DNA of 64,000 nt from Strigamia acuminata (Eukaryota > Arthropoda > Chilopoda > Geophilomorpha > Linotaeniidae), in the NCBI GenBank assembly GCA_949358305.1, contig OX442314.1, positions 11,463,060-11,527,059 on the forward strand. The letters run 5' to 3'. Below, one piece after another: positions 25,102 to 37,914 of the stretch. Every line of letters begins with the position of its first letter. The first letter of the stretch is position 1. The notes below the pieces were generated by a model. The model was not told the DNA's origin. It ran no database searches and saw only the letters and a list, made by a program, of their open reading frames with translations. A program made the position numbers and the translations under genes.

Positions 25102-26101
25102 TCCTATAACATAAAAAAAAACTTATTTTTGAATGAAATAAATAAAATAAAAAAAATTTTTTTTTTAAGATGTAAATGTAAGTTTACACTTGACAACTTG
25201 TATCCACGTGTTGAAATTGCAGAAATAAATTTTCTTTTCCTCGTTGTCTACAAAAGATCTCATTACACGACCACTCATCAAACTGTCTTTCAAACCACAA
25301 CTGTAATGCACTTGTTTACGATCTCCACTCTCCTCCAAACATCTCTTGGATGGTCACTAGGTCCAGGTTTAAGAGTGACCATTCAACATAAACGGCCCCA
25401 TCAACACGAATACAAAATCCAACACACGTAAAGACCAAACTGACAACTTCTCAAAAAAATAAAAATAAATAAAAATCTAAAACAAGATTCAACACGTCAT
25501 CGGCACATCACTTCAACATTAAAACCAAAAAAACTCAAAGGAATAAAAAAGAGAAAAAACCATCAACACGAGTACATCTTTAATCATTACTATCATTTAC
25601 AGAATAACATCCCATTAAAAACAAATTCCAACCTCATAAATTGATACTTATGTTATCTCCCCTCCTAAATAATTACATTAAGTTCTAAAAAAAAAAATCC
25701 CTTCTTAATGCCACTTCCAATTCTTCACTTACACGGCTCCGTGTGTGCGGTGCGTGCGCACTCGCTGTCAATCGAGTGACCCACCAACTCTGAAGGGAGT
25801 GGTCCCTAAGCCTCAGTTCTGTCAGTCACAGAAACAGATTGGCTCTAGCACTAACCTCAGCCCATCTTTTCGCATTCCCCCACCCAAAAAGACGCTCGCA
25901 ATTAAAATAATCGCCAATCTTGAACCGATTCAATTATTTTTGCTCTTCGTAATAAGTTTCATTCTATATAACCTGCATTCATAAATCCATTTAATTTATA
26001 ACACGCAAAATTTAAAAAATATAAACAAATAAAAATGTGCGTGTTTAAACTGAATTATCAAGTGTTCTGTGTTTGTATTTTTCTGTTTGAAAATATCGTT
26101 A

Positions 26102-26383
26102 GGCCCGTATCCGCAAGAATCAACAAAATCAAGAATATGACGTCACTGTAATGGCGCCCTCCCCCAATGTTACGTCGCTTCCGTCACTCATTCGTCATTT
26201 CCAGTTTGGAATCACAACTTCATGACTTTGATAATGACTTAAACAGCTTTTTAAACAGCTCGTCTTGATCTAGCTTGAAAAAATGGCGGCCGATTTAGTC
26301 TGTTTTCAGTCGCAGTGCGCATGCGCACAACATTGAAACAACATTTTTAACTGCAAGTTAAACATGACTTTTATGAATGCGCC
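26102..26383. mobile_element. TA-flanked miniature element (GGCGCATTC ends), 282 bp
   Basis: The left end is GGCCCGTATCCGCAAG; the right end in reverse is GGCGCATTCATAAAAG; TA is present on both sides. Its right half (26230-26383) is clearly repeated at 60615-60840: both contain AAATGGCGGCCGATTTAGTC and TAACTGCAAGTTAAAC. It also contains TGCGCATGCGCA, an NRF1-like palindrome. Non-coding. Confidence 0.6.
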
Positions 26384-28248
26384 TACTTTTATTGTCGAGT
26401 TGCGAAAGGTAAAGATTTTTCTTGGCCAGCGATATGAAAAGCTGACATGCGGCCACTAAGGATTTTTCCTATCAGAGTGAAACAGGGTGCGGTCTCGACC
26501 CATCTGTCATGGCTCTGACCAGACGAGGCATTAAGAGTATGAGCAAAAGAGGGGAGTGGAAAAGGGAGAATAAAAAATAAAGTTATGTCCATTCGGTGTA
26601 TAATACACTCAACACCAACACGCTTGTGGATTTTAAATACATTTTGAATATATTTCCCACGTTTTATTCACAATTTTCAATGTTTTTGTACGTCTTCAAT
26701 GCGATTCGTGGCAAGCTTCGTCCGCGGTCTCGTAAAAAGAATTAATTTTAGACCCTCTTTTCATTTTAAATCAAATTATAAACCCATTGAAATCAATCAA
26801 CCCACTTAAACTCCCTTTTAAATACATAAGTAAGCCAGTAAGAGAGGGGAAAAAATGAAGAGGGAGAAGAGAAAAAAGATTAGCCGGTGTCGTTAAGCGA
26901 TCGCAGCGCCGGTAACGGTAAAATGAAGAAACGAGATGAATTCATCGTCGCCGTGGTTTAAGTTTCTACAACGGCCTTCGCCGAGTAGGTCAAGGCCGAC
27001 GATCGTAATGATTCCTCTTCCCGGTCGTAACGGCGCAGAAACACAAATTGAACCCAGTTCGCTCGAAAATTTTTCATTCTCTTCGAATTTTCTTTTTAAA
27101 ATTATTCATTTAAATTGCAGTATACTAAGAAAGGAAGAAATTTATCTGCGTACACCACGGCCTACGTTCTGCTCAAGTTGTTTGTATCATGTTTCAAGTT
27201 CATGCTCACACGACACGCAAGAAAAAATTTCTATTAAAAATAACACTGGTCGTTAAAAATAAAGATTTTTCTTTCTGTCTTTTTAGGCCTACTCGACTTA
27301 GGCCTAACTCATTGTTTCGTGTACAGCCAAAAATGTGTAATAAAATTCTCCGTGTTTTAAACGACGTTGTTTCTGGCTATCATTTCCAAACAGTAAATTA
27401 CACGGCAACAAAATGAAAATTGGCAAAAATGATGATTAAACTCCGTATAATTTCTCCATTTCCACCGATTAATTGTCTATTAATATACTAGCCTACCTTT
27501 TATTCTGTCCATTTCGCCGTTATCCCTTGTGGTCAGCCATTTGGAAAATTCATGCTTCCAACAAAGAGCATGTGACTTCACCAATAATTCCCGCATTTGC
27601 GTATTGTTTCACTATTTCAAGGGACAATGGCCAATTTATTTCTCACAAAATTAACATTTTAAGTAACCAACTTTACGTTTCGACGTGTTATTCATTCAAA
27701 CACACACAAAACCCGTTTTTGCGGTTGAAAAACATTAACGTATCTACTCGCTGCCGTTAAGACTTGAACTCGGGAGAGGAAATACAAATATCTCATAAAA
27801 CCCACGCCAAATTATGCCACGTTTTTACCTTTAAAAGGAGTTGAGAAGAAAAAAAACATGATTAAAACATGAATATACTTTTACTGTTTACGACTTAAAC
27901 GTTTTGTAATTCCCCTCCAGTGTAAAAAAATAAAATAATTACCACTTGTTTCATTTTTATTCCTTAAAAACATTTGCTAACCTGTCCCCTCCAAGCAACA
28001 AATCCTCAACCATTTTCCACTGCAACATCTTTAAAAATAAAGCCAAAACTAAAATTCCCTGCACAAAAGCGAATAGAAAAGAAAAAGAAAAAAATGCAAG
28101 TCGTGTTCGGTAAGGGGGGAACGTCTCCTTATCTGCATTTTGTGTGCTGACCGCAAAAAGAACTGACCACCGGCCATCCACTCATGCACGCAAACCCCAG
28201 CCGCAACATTTCCATACGAGAGCGTGAGCATCATCATCTATAACATCC

Positions 28249-28262
28249 GTTTCCATGGTGAC
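28249..28262. promoter_or_regulatory. RFX X-box-like motif
   Basis: GTTTCCATGGTGAC fits the RFX consensus GTTNCCATGGNAAC at 12 of the 12 fixed positions except the penultimate A to G. It is in the BCL11 intron. Related motifs lie at about 22915 (GTTGCCCGGCAAC) and 29345 (GTTGCCCAGTAAC). Confidence 0.4.
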
Positions 28263-30855
28263 GGGCCAACCAAGATTCTGTGGCCAGTGTCGGCCTCAAA
28301 CAAACAGCGTCTTCAGACATCCTTAATAGGCAAATATTTTCAACCGGTCAACTCCCCGCAGTCATGGCTGGACGACAAAAATAAGAGGCAATTTACGTAC
28401 CACATGTTCTCAAAATAGAACAAACTTGAAAAGTAAACAAACTGCCTTTTCTTCCTTCCCATTTATTTTTTCTTTTTTATTTTTTTACTTTAGAAAAAAA
28501 GTTGCAAAATTTGCATAATTTAGTGCGAAATGAAGATACGGAATTGATGGTCAATGTCAGGGTTTAAGGAGGGGGGAAAAACTCATTAAATAATGGGTCT
28601 TAGATGCAAGAATAGGCTTTTTCCAGCCTGATCAAAGTGCCATTCATCTGCATATTGATTTTCTCCCGCGCCCACAAAAATATAACTGCCCTTCGCATAT
28701 ATCAAGATAGCCTCATGTGGTCAGTGAAGGGAAAACAGCTTTTCTCCCTTTTTTGCCTCGTATATACCATGGGAGCCCACTAAATGATAAGAGTGCTTTG
28801 ATTTCGACAGTTGATAAACGGAAAAAATTAAACAAAAAAACGAATAGAAATCCTTTCATATCAAAAATCAATGCACACTAAACTAGGCCTAAAAAAAATA
28901 AATAGAAAAATTTAATTTTCATTTTTTCCCACACTTGTCAGGAGAAAAAAACGTATACAAAAAAAGGAACGAAATGCGAATCTTATTCGCACGAAACCGG
29001 ATTCCCACTGTGGGTCTGAGGAAAGTGACCATCAAGAATTTTTAATGAAAAGTATATCGATTGGTGCAAGTGTCAGTAAGATGAATCCGGTGATCTCGTC
29101 ACCAATGCGTCTATTTAAATGAGGGTTCAGGTTGAGCAGCGTCTTGTGGAGAGATGACACGCCGCACCCCTTTATCTCTTTGCTGCTGGTCAATACGTAA
29201 CGCGTCGCTCGTTTTTCGCATGATCCTGCAACCCATCGATCCCATTTCCCTCCTCGTGACCCAACTGCCCCCTCCCAAAGAAAAAAAAAGTTGCACACGC
29301 TGCAACAAACCCAAAGGCGGGAATTGCCGTTGCGATTGACCACTGGGTTGCCCAGTAACAGCCAACATCCCACGAACGATAATTAATCGAGAAATATCCG
29401 AATAAAGACCCCCAGTGCCTGGCAACGGCCAATGCGACGTGACAAAGTCGAAAACAAAGACGAATATATCATATAAAAAAAATAACGAAAATAATAAAAT
29501 GAAAAAAAAAAAGATGGCGGATAAAATTCAAATTGAGCTCTGTGGTAGGTAGGAATTATCAGTGCGGAATTATCAGGGGGTAAAAATTCGGTTGAAATGT
29601 GGCAGGTCTATGTATAGAAAGGAAAGAGTCTCATTGTACTCATTCAATGACCAGTCTCCCAGCAACGCCAAGGTCCCTTTTGTACAGTTTCCAGGAGGAG
29701 AAAAGACAGATTCTTATCACTCCAGATTGTCCACATATCAGAATGTTAAAAAAAAAATAATAATATATATTTATATTTATATTTATATAGATAAAAAAAA
29801 AAATTTTAATTTAAAAAAATATTTATTTTTACCAACTTTGGAAATGTCAACAGCAAAAATAGGCGTTGCGGCCTACGCCAAATAGTTTTTAAAGAGTGCG
29901 AAAAAGGTTTAAGGAAGCTACAATTAGCAGCGCAATGGGTGCCAAGGATTGTGTGTTGCGTCTGCCTTTATTTATGGCACACCTTCGTTTTTGCAGCCGT
30001 CCCGCAAATAAATTCGGGCCCCTTAACATCACAAGTTGTTGTGACAAGTTAAAACGTGGCTGACACGCCACAAGGAAAGACCAAAGGTGGCTCAATCGCC
30101 TCCTCCCCGTCTCTTTTTGAACGCTCTTCGACGAGCCGAGACGAGACGAGCCAGGCAACTTTTATTAAATAAAGTGAAAAGATCATTTCCTGATTGCGAC
30201 ATATTTTGCGCCATCTTTATTGAGTTAATGGATTTTCATGAGGGGCAGTTTGACATCCACAGATATGGGCGTGCGGCGTCAATTAAGGGACATTTTCCCC
30301 AAAGATGGACATGTATTTCACTTTATTTTCTCCTTTTGATGCGACAATAGATTCACACTTGTCACGTCGTGTCACAATAAGTGAAAAACAAAATTAAAGA
30401 AAGAAAAAGAAATAAGTGAATGGGGGTCCGAGAAAAAAAGATGGATGATGTGTTAGAAAAAATTTGGGTGAGGGGAAGTTGGGAGTGTTGCTGCGGTGGT
30501 CAGTCGGAGGGGGGTTGGCCAATTATTTCGTGCATTAATCACCCCGCTGGCTGAAAGGCCTGGTCCGCGCCCCCATGTAGCAAGATCAGATCGCAGTCGC
30601 AGGAAACATAAAAAATGCATTAAACAGATTGTGGAAAAATAGTCATAAATCAGATGCAACTTTTGCCTTTGCTCGTGGACTACGGCCATTTTTATCCTTG
30701 GTGGCACCCAAGGGTGATGACGATACACCACTCACAGCTTTTTATGAAATTAATCCTACAATCCAATCTCGACCACACCCTTTAGACACAAAAGTCCCAT
30801 ATTACCATAACCCGCCCCCCCCACGCCCCCCCCAAATAATAAAAATAAAAAAATA

Positions 30856-31264
30856 CACTGGATTATCCAAACGTCGGTTATGCGAAAGACTGGTTATCCC
30901 AATAACGATGATCGATCTTTTACCGATGTTTCAACTTCACGTACAGCAGGGCTTCTTGAGTATATAGGTGAGTATATACTGTATACATATACGTATATAC
31001 TTCAATTTTAAAACAAAAATGACATCATTTCCTGCCATATTTATTAAATTAAACTATATTAATCATTTATTTATAATTAGAATTAGCAATTTCTCCACTT
31101 TGTGTACCTTTGCTGGACTACGCGAACAATTTTGCGATCTCAGAATGGAACTCGTTACTTACTGTACAGTATTGTACATAAACCTTATGTCTGATTATGC
31201 AAACAAATCGGTTTTATGAACACCCAAGTCTCCCGATTAGTTTGGACTATCGATACTACTTTGC
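30856..31264 (+). mobile_element. Tc1/mariner-like miniature element copy A (about 409 bp)
   Basis: The left end starts CACTGGATTATCCAAACGTC; the right end read in reverse contains CGATAGTCCAAACTAATCGG and AAACCGATTTGTTTGCATAA. Both ends match copy B (40929-41258) in reverse orientation over 60-70 bp each. It is flanked by TA. It carries one copy of the 37-bp repeat (30998-31034). It lies in the intron downstream of BCL11 exon 2. Non-coding. Confidence 0.7.
30998..31034 (+). repeat. 37-bp exact direct repeat, copy 2 (inside transposon copy A)
   Basis: Exact match to 25065-25101 on the same strand, 5.9 kb apart in the same intron. This copy lies in the interior of the Tc1/mariner-like element at 30856-31264. 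Confidence 0.9.
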
Positions 31265-33125
31265 ATATAAAAAAATAATAATATTTTTATAAAATTAATT
31301 CAGTTTGACCTAACTTGTTGCTTCATTTCTTGCACAACTCGCATATCCACAGGTAGCTCGAGTTGCAGACCCTCACACAGATCTGCAAGCGATAAGCCGG
31401 TCAAGGGAGGGTGAGTTTTTTTTTTCAATCCACACCCTTCTTTTCTCGCTGCTGGGTTCCATTTTTTTTATTCCATTACATTTTTTTTCTTTACATTTTT
31501 TTTTTAGAAGGGGGTCGGTGTACCAGTGCATTTGCCTCCCTTTCCACGCAAGGAAGAAGCAGCCGCTGGGTCCAGGGCTGACCATTATAAACGTTGGCAA
31601 AACTGGTTTTGCCATCTTATGGTGTGACAGCTCAGCAATGGATGGTCACGGGTCAGGGGTCACCTTCATCCGTCCTTGCAGAGTTGCCAGCCATCAGTGC
31701 GGGGGCTTCGAATGCAACCCTCATGAATGTTCACCAATTCGGTAAAATACTCACCACCGACGTCCATTAGGAGCTATTGTAAAAGACGCTCCGATGACCA
31801 ACTCATCGTCCCCTCGTCCACCCCACGTCTTCACTGCCTCGACCACCACAGAGAAGCCGACTGACTTTTTAATTTTTATACTTTTTTTATTTTATAATTT
31901 TACTATTAGGTTGCTCTGTGAAAAATTCCTGCGCTGACCCCTGAGACGACTAAGTAACTTTGACCATCCCGTTCACCCCTTGCAGCAGCTTCGGGTGATG
32001 AATTCCATCAAGGCAAAACGCCGACCACAGTTACAACCCCACGCCATCTGGAGGAAGTCAGCACAAACTTAATTTAGGAGGGCATCTTTCCAGTTTCCTT
32101 CCCCAACTAAACTGACCAGCAGAGGTCACTTTTTTCTTCCTTTTTTTCAGATACACAAGAGCCGGGTGAATGAACCGCAGAGGGGAAAATGAAAACGATG
32201 ATCATCCCACTATTATAAATTAATGTCCATTCAAATCTTATCAGTGGACACTCTCCCTCCCTTTCCCCACTTGAAACTCCAACAACAAGACACCTCCAAC
32301 ACCCCCAAAACGAAATCAAAGTGCAATAAATTTACGAGGACGAGGCACCTACACAATAGAAGAAAGATAAAAAAATGAAAAAAAAAAATAGAATAAAGAG
32401 TCTTGTGTCGTATAGGAGGGTCAGCATCAATTTCCGTTTTATTCTTCGAGCTGAATCCACTCGAAAACTGACCAATAACAAAAAAAAGAAGAGGAAAAAA
32501 AGTTGACTATCATCGTGCCATCCTATTCCCCATCCACCCCACTAGTGTCGATGAATTCGACAAGATTAATGAAATTTTCTTTTCTTTTTTCACTCCATGT
32601 GGCATCATCCAGCAATATGCAATTGAGTGGAGGAGACGGGTCACGGGGGTCGGCGCCATTACTGCCAAACTCGGCATCCCCATCGAGGAATACACACGCT
32701 CCACTGGTCATTAGTTGATCGCACTAATGTCAAAATTGAATTTCACAGTGTACCGAGAGAATGTTTCTATAAACACTCACATGCACTCTATACTTCATCA
32801 ATTCCCCTCGTCCCCACAATTCCACCAACTTTGCGATGACCAGTACACAATTTTCAAATTAATTCCACCCGGCCATTAATCAGAACAATTTTTGCGGTTT
32901 TTTTTATATCCATCACTAAGTAATGCAACATTCCCACAAAACCCAAAGATTGATTAATTTTGTCTTCAAAAATGGCGCCTTAAAATGGGGGGAGTCGCAT
33001 TATACGCGGGTCGGATTATACGCGAAGATATACGGTAAGTGAAATAAATTAAAATAATGCAACCTATCTCGGTAGAACCTTCACTTGTGAGTTGTGACGA
33101 TGTCAATCTGACATCGCTTTATATA

Positions 33126-33131
33126 TTTATT
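33126..33131 (-). terminator. candidate intronic poly(A) signal just after exon 2 read-through
   Basis: AATAAA on the minus strand, about 21 nt beyond the TAA (33154-33152) that ends the frame running through the exon 2 donor. If used, it would make a short transcript coding only for the N-terminal C2HC part plus about 50 intron-coded residues. Confidence 0.3.
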
Positions 33132-33226
33132 ATATCGCCAATTACCAATTTTTAATCGATATTTAAATAAAACTTACGCATGCGCACTGGAAATTCGAAA
33201 TATTCTAGCGTGCTTAAGAGCGAATT

Positions 33227-33277
33227 TTGTAAAATTTTGTAAAATATTGTAAAATACAGTAAAATATTGTAAAATTT
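33227..33277 (-). repeat. short tandem repeat, TTTTAC-like units, next to the exon 2 donor
   Basis: On the plus strand the unit TTGTAAAAT, with one variant CAGTAAAAT, recurs five times in about 50 bp. On the transcribed strand this is a row of ATTTTACA-type motifs starting about 26 nt inside the intron. The position, directly downstream of a 5' splice site, is where intronic splicing regulators often act; no specific factor is claimed. Confidence 0.8.
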
Positions 33278-33303
33278 AAAAAAAGAAAAGTGTGTTGGCT
33301 TAC

Positions 33304-33915
33304 CTGTGTTGGTGGTGTTGGTTTCACTGTCCACCTGTTTTGGCCTACATATTGGGACATGGTGGTTGTTCCTTCGGATGCCAGCGCTGCTCCCACTGCA
33401 ACTAGTCGTGTCTCCATCGGCGCCTCCTCCTTCCCTCGCTCTCCGGCTCGAAGTGCCGTCCTCCAGCGAAGGATAACAAGACTTTTTGTCCCCGTGGTTT
33501 TTACTGTTAACATGATCCGAGTTCGTAATTGGCGGTGTCGTTGCGTTGGGCACCGAAGACGACACCGAAGACGGCCTTGGCGAACTCGAATCTCCCCGCT
33601 CCCTGTCGGTCGAGTTGCACGGGGTGATGGCAACCGACGTGGGCATCGGGGGCGGAGGCGGCGCTTTTTCTTTTTTTCCCGAGATGGGCGCCGATATGCT
33701 CGGCCTCCGCGAGTTGACGATCGGCACCGTCGTGCCACCGCCGCTACTGCCCCCGCTTTCGTTCTCACTTTCATACTCGCGGTCATCGTAGAGAAAATAG
33801 TTCTCTTTATTACAATTATGCACTTTGTGTTGAATGAATTTCACTATGTCCGATAAGGCAAAGTCCTTCTGGCACACTCCGCACGTCAGAATGTCCTGTA
33901 CGACCTCGGGTTCCG
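33304..33915 (-). CDS. BCL11: BCL11/CTIP internal coding exon with the N-terminal C2HC zinc finger
   Basis: 612 nt (204 codons), phase 1 at both ends. The acceptor is a T-rich tract then ATTAG, with AG the reverse of 33916-33917. The donor is ACAG|GTAAGC (reverse of 33303-33299). The codon split at the donor completes as Glu with the terminal exon, giving TNTE-PNNYVCSTCK across the junction, so the two exons fit exactly. Counting from the exon's first residue, C12, C15, H30 and C35 form a C2HC finger (LTCGVCQKDF...FIQHKVHNC), as in vertebrate BCL11, where this module mediates self-association. The rest is low-complexity Ser/Pro/Gly/Asn-rich sequence with RRPSISAPISGKK and a proline run. No in-frame ATG precedes the finger, so an upstream exon must supply the start. 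The frame stays open 50 codons past the donor. Confidence 0.93.
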
Positions 33916-36900
33916 CTAATCCATCAAAAAAAAAATAAAAAAATTTTAATTCTGCACAATCTGGACACTAGATTTCACTTCCCCTTCATGGGAATATCCC
34001 ACAATATTTATTACACCCACAAAAAAAATAAATACACTTTTTTATACTTGGGTATCAAAGGGGTAGAGGCTTTTTTTGGTGAGGGGGTGGTTGTGTGGGA
34101 ACGCAACTTTTTCTCTCGCACTCTCCCCCTCGTCCCAATCCGACTCCCAGCCCGTGGGTAGGGGAAATGGGGGTGAGTAAAGTTTGCAAGGGGAGAAGAA
34201 AAAAGTCATGGCCAATGCTGTTCATTTACTTTACTCTTCTCCACTGTTTTTCTTTCTATTTCTCTCCGCGTCTTTTGTCCATTGCTGTGTAAACTAATTT
34301 GCTAATGTTTTTGCGCCCGTTTACAACTTGGCACACAGTCCTTGCTCATTACACAATCCGAGATTTTCCACTTCAACGACAGAGGACATAATTAAACACT
34401 TTAACTATGGAAAGAGAGATTTGGAATATACTAGGGTGGAGACTCGAGGACCCCACCCTCTTAAAATTCCTCTCTGGATCAATTAGAAGCTTTAATTAGT
34501 TGACCATCTTCAAAATCTCAAGTAGTGTGTGCTAAATTTATTAAATTTATTAAAATATGAGTTTGATAAATTAAAAAAAGAAAAAGGAAAAGAAAAAAAA
34601 AAACTCGAGGGAGACTTTAAAGAAAAAAAAAACTAAGCACCTGACAAAGCCAGTTTTGAGGGCTTTGAGTGGCCAAGAAGCTTCCCATGTTGCACATGGG
34701 TCTCATAAGAAATGAGCACCCACAAGGTAGGGACAAAGAAAGAAAAAAAAATGGAACCCAAAAAAAAAACTGAATTTTTTTTCTACTGCATCCAGTACGA
34801 TTTGCATAGCATTGAAAAACATGTCTATGGACATCGACAATAAATAGTTGCAAACACCCATGGGAATTAATTTTTTTATATTCTAATGACCATTTGGAGA
34901 GAGAAAAAAAAATTCTTCATTTCTATTAAAATCTATGACATTAAAAAGTTTGAATAGGAAAGGGAAAGATGAAGATGTAAATATATCTCACCCTTAATGA
35001 CCCCTTGGTCATGTAAGTGGCGTGTGAAAAAATTTTGGACTTCTAAGAGATCCATTTTTTTTTTAAAAAAAAAAATTAAATTAAAAAAGAAAAAATGTTT
35101 AGATTTTTGCTATTGTGTTGCCAGAACATTTGATTACATTGTATCTCTAGACACGATTAAATTCTCGGGATTTGAGGGCAAAAAAATGCATTTTGGGTGA
35201 TAATTTTCCACGTTTTTATAGCAAGGTAAATATATAAGTTAAAGAGTTTATGAGTTCTTGGAATTTACATAACAAAAGAATATTTGGAATTTTTTTTTCT
35301 GCTACCTGGCTAATGATGGAGATGGGAGGGCTAACCGTAGACAGTATGCACAGTACATTTGACCGGTGGCTCGTCTCCACCCAGAGTGGAAAAAAAGTTC
35401 AAGGAACTTGCGATGAATGCAAGATTCAAGACACTCGAGGGTCAAACGAGTGTCTCTTAATGTCTTATTACCTTTGAGGGGAGAAAGTGGACTTTCAACA
35501 TTTCAAAACATTAACAAAACGAACCCGACACAAAGTCATTTCAATCCCCAAAACGGCCAATAAATAAAAATACCAAAAAAGAAAGAAAGAAATAAATACA
35601 AATATTTCTGTTTGCATTCAAGAAGAAATTATGAGCACAGAGTGCAGAAAAGATATATTTCTTTTTCTGTCGAGTCATTTGGTACATCTTTTCGAATTGA
35701 AGAGGATTTGAGAGGCAAAATCGGGTCGCCGATAGTCAGTGACGTGGAATCCAAACATTCATTGTCAGTCCGAATGGGCACCGAGCTACATCCCACCTGG
35801 GCACGTCTCATCGATATTTCCTCTCCATCTATTAAAGTTGTTACTCGCTACTCACACACCCCCTGATGAATACATACATGCCGGATGCTGGCCCGATTCA
35901 TATCCCGACGACTTAAATATGGAAAAGACTTTCTTGGAGAGTAATCTCGACAAGGCATCTGACCACCACGCTTCCTCCCTATCCCCGCCTACATAAATGC
36001 CACTTCTCTTTTGTAATTCAAGGGGCCACGTTGACCCTCGTCCGTTTCACCAAAAAAATTCATCTTTTATTCCATGTCCCACAAAATCCTCAACGGAAAA
36101 AAGCCCCAATTCCGCTCGCACTTATACAAATTAATCCCGCAATACGGACCTTCCGCAATTTCAATTTCTGCACAATTCCTTGTGATGCAAATACACAACA
36201 GTGTTCCTGCTGATTAAACAGTAGGCATACGTGTCATCGAATCAACCTAAACCAAAACCAGATTCTGGCGGGTACACATTACAACGTTGAAAAGCCGTCC
36301 TGACAAACTTTACAGTTTGTATCAAAGGGTCAAACACAAACTACCCAAAAGTGCTGACGATGCATCGTAGGGAGGTCTCCTGATTAAGGCAATACTCAGA
36401 AAGACTGAAAGCGGATAAAAAAAATTGCTAGAGGGAATATGTCCACTGCTGTGGTCGAACATTAATAATCCCCTCCTACGGGAACCTCGAATAAATGCGC
36501 TGGTCATCATCGATGGAAGAAGCTGGCATTTTTGATTGATTTTCTCGTGTGTAGTCAGAACAGAAGGGAGGGGTGCAAAAGATGGCTTATTTATTCCACT
36601 GAGAGCCTCTTTTGTCTCAGGGGTCGTACCGATGTGCCCCTGAATGGTCAAGATGGATGACCAAACTTTATAAATCAACTTTTTTTCTTGTATTTTAAAT
36701 TTATGGGATGAATAAACAATTTTTTCCACCAAGTGATTGATTTATATTTGTTATGATTATTTTTTCCAGTTATTAATGCTGCGAGTACAATTAAGTACAG
36801 TGACTCGAAATAAAAGAATGGCAAGTTTGCGATCAGCGGGAGGAAACAAAAATCCTCCCACCGCCCATGAATTGTATTCAGGTGGTCGTATAAATGCGCA

Positions 36901-37914
36901 ACACCCAGTGCCCAGTTCGGGAAAAGAAACGCCTTTTAAACTCTTTGATTTGAATGACAATTAAAAAGAAAGAAGAAATTTCACTCGTGCGCCGCATAAT
37001 TCTACTCACGGAACCTTCTTGGCACTGACCAGGTGAATCAGAACGATTAATCTCTCGGATGACGCCAGCTGTTATGCACATGGTCAACGCAGGGTTTCCT
37101 ATAAGCGGACAGCTGCATTTCGCACACCCGCACACACAAGAAAGTTGAAGGGGAAATAAAAAAAAAAAAAAAAAAACACAGAAAAAAACGGGCATTTGGA
37201 GGCACCGTTCTTCCTCGCTTGTAATTACAGGTGTCACGCGCCACCGAAATCGTCAGAACACGCGCGATACGGAACATATGGCACAATGAAAAAGATTTGC
37301 TCTCATAGAAAAAAAAATTTTAAAAAAAATTAAAAAACAAATAATTAAATTCAAAAATTCTTGAAAATAAATTATTTCCGCACGGAAATATGACAATTAA
37401 TTCTACCTAATTAGGTTACAACATTTTTACGTCCACTAAAAACGTCAAAAAGTAACAAAAACAAAAAAAAATATTTTAAATTAAATAAACCAAACACAAA
37501 AATAAAAAAAAATAAAAAAATAAATAAAAAACAGAAGGGTAAAGACCTTCATCCGACCCGCAGGTGAGACTAAAAACATGATTCCAAAGTTCCTAATCGC
37601 AACAAAACAACAAAACAACCACCAAAAACCCCCACAACACAACCAAAAAAAAAAAAAAAAAAAAAAATTGAAAAAAAACTCACGGCCCTTTCGAGAAAAA
37701 AAAGTGCAAATGGAACCAATGCATTTGGTTCATATCCCAATGGCTTACCTCTCATGAGTGATAAGGGGTAAAAGTGCGCCACAGTCCATTAGAGGCCACG
37801 GCAAAGGGTCAGCAAATGTGGGTGTCGTTGCGCTTTGGGCTTTAGCATCACTGTCCAAATAACACTCAGTGTCATCCTTCAAAATAGCAACGTAGCATTA
37901 AGGCACTTGGGCGC

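Larger units (their letters stand above)
21096..33303 (-). other. BCL11: intron between the two visible BCL11 coding exons (12.2 kb)
   Basis: Bounded by a GTAAGC donor and a TTCTAG acceptor on the minus strand. Vertebrate BCL11A has an extra small exon at this position; I looked for a short phase-1 exon here and recognised none, but small exons can be missed by eye. The intron is AT-rich with scattered higher-complexity blocks (about 22840-22980, 24600-24880, 26880-27040, 28620-28770 and 29020-29440). It holds two miniature transposon relics (26102-26383 and 30856-31264) and a 37-bp exact direct repeat. No ORF in it resembles a known protein. Confidence 0.8.
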
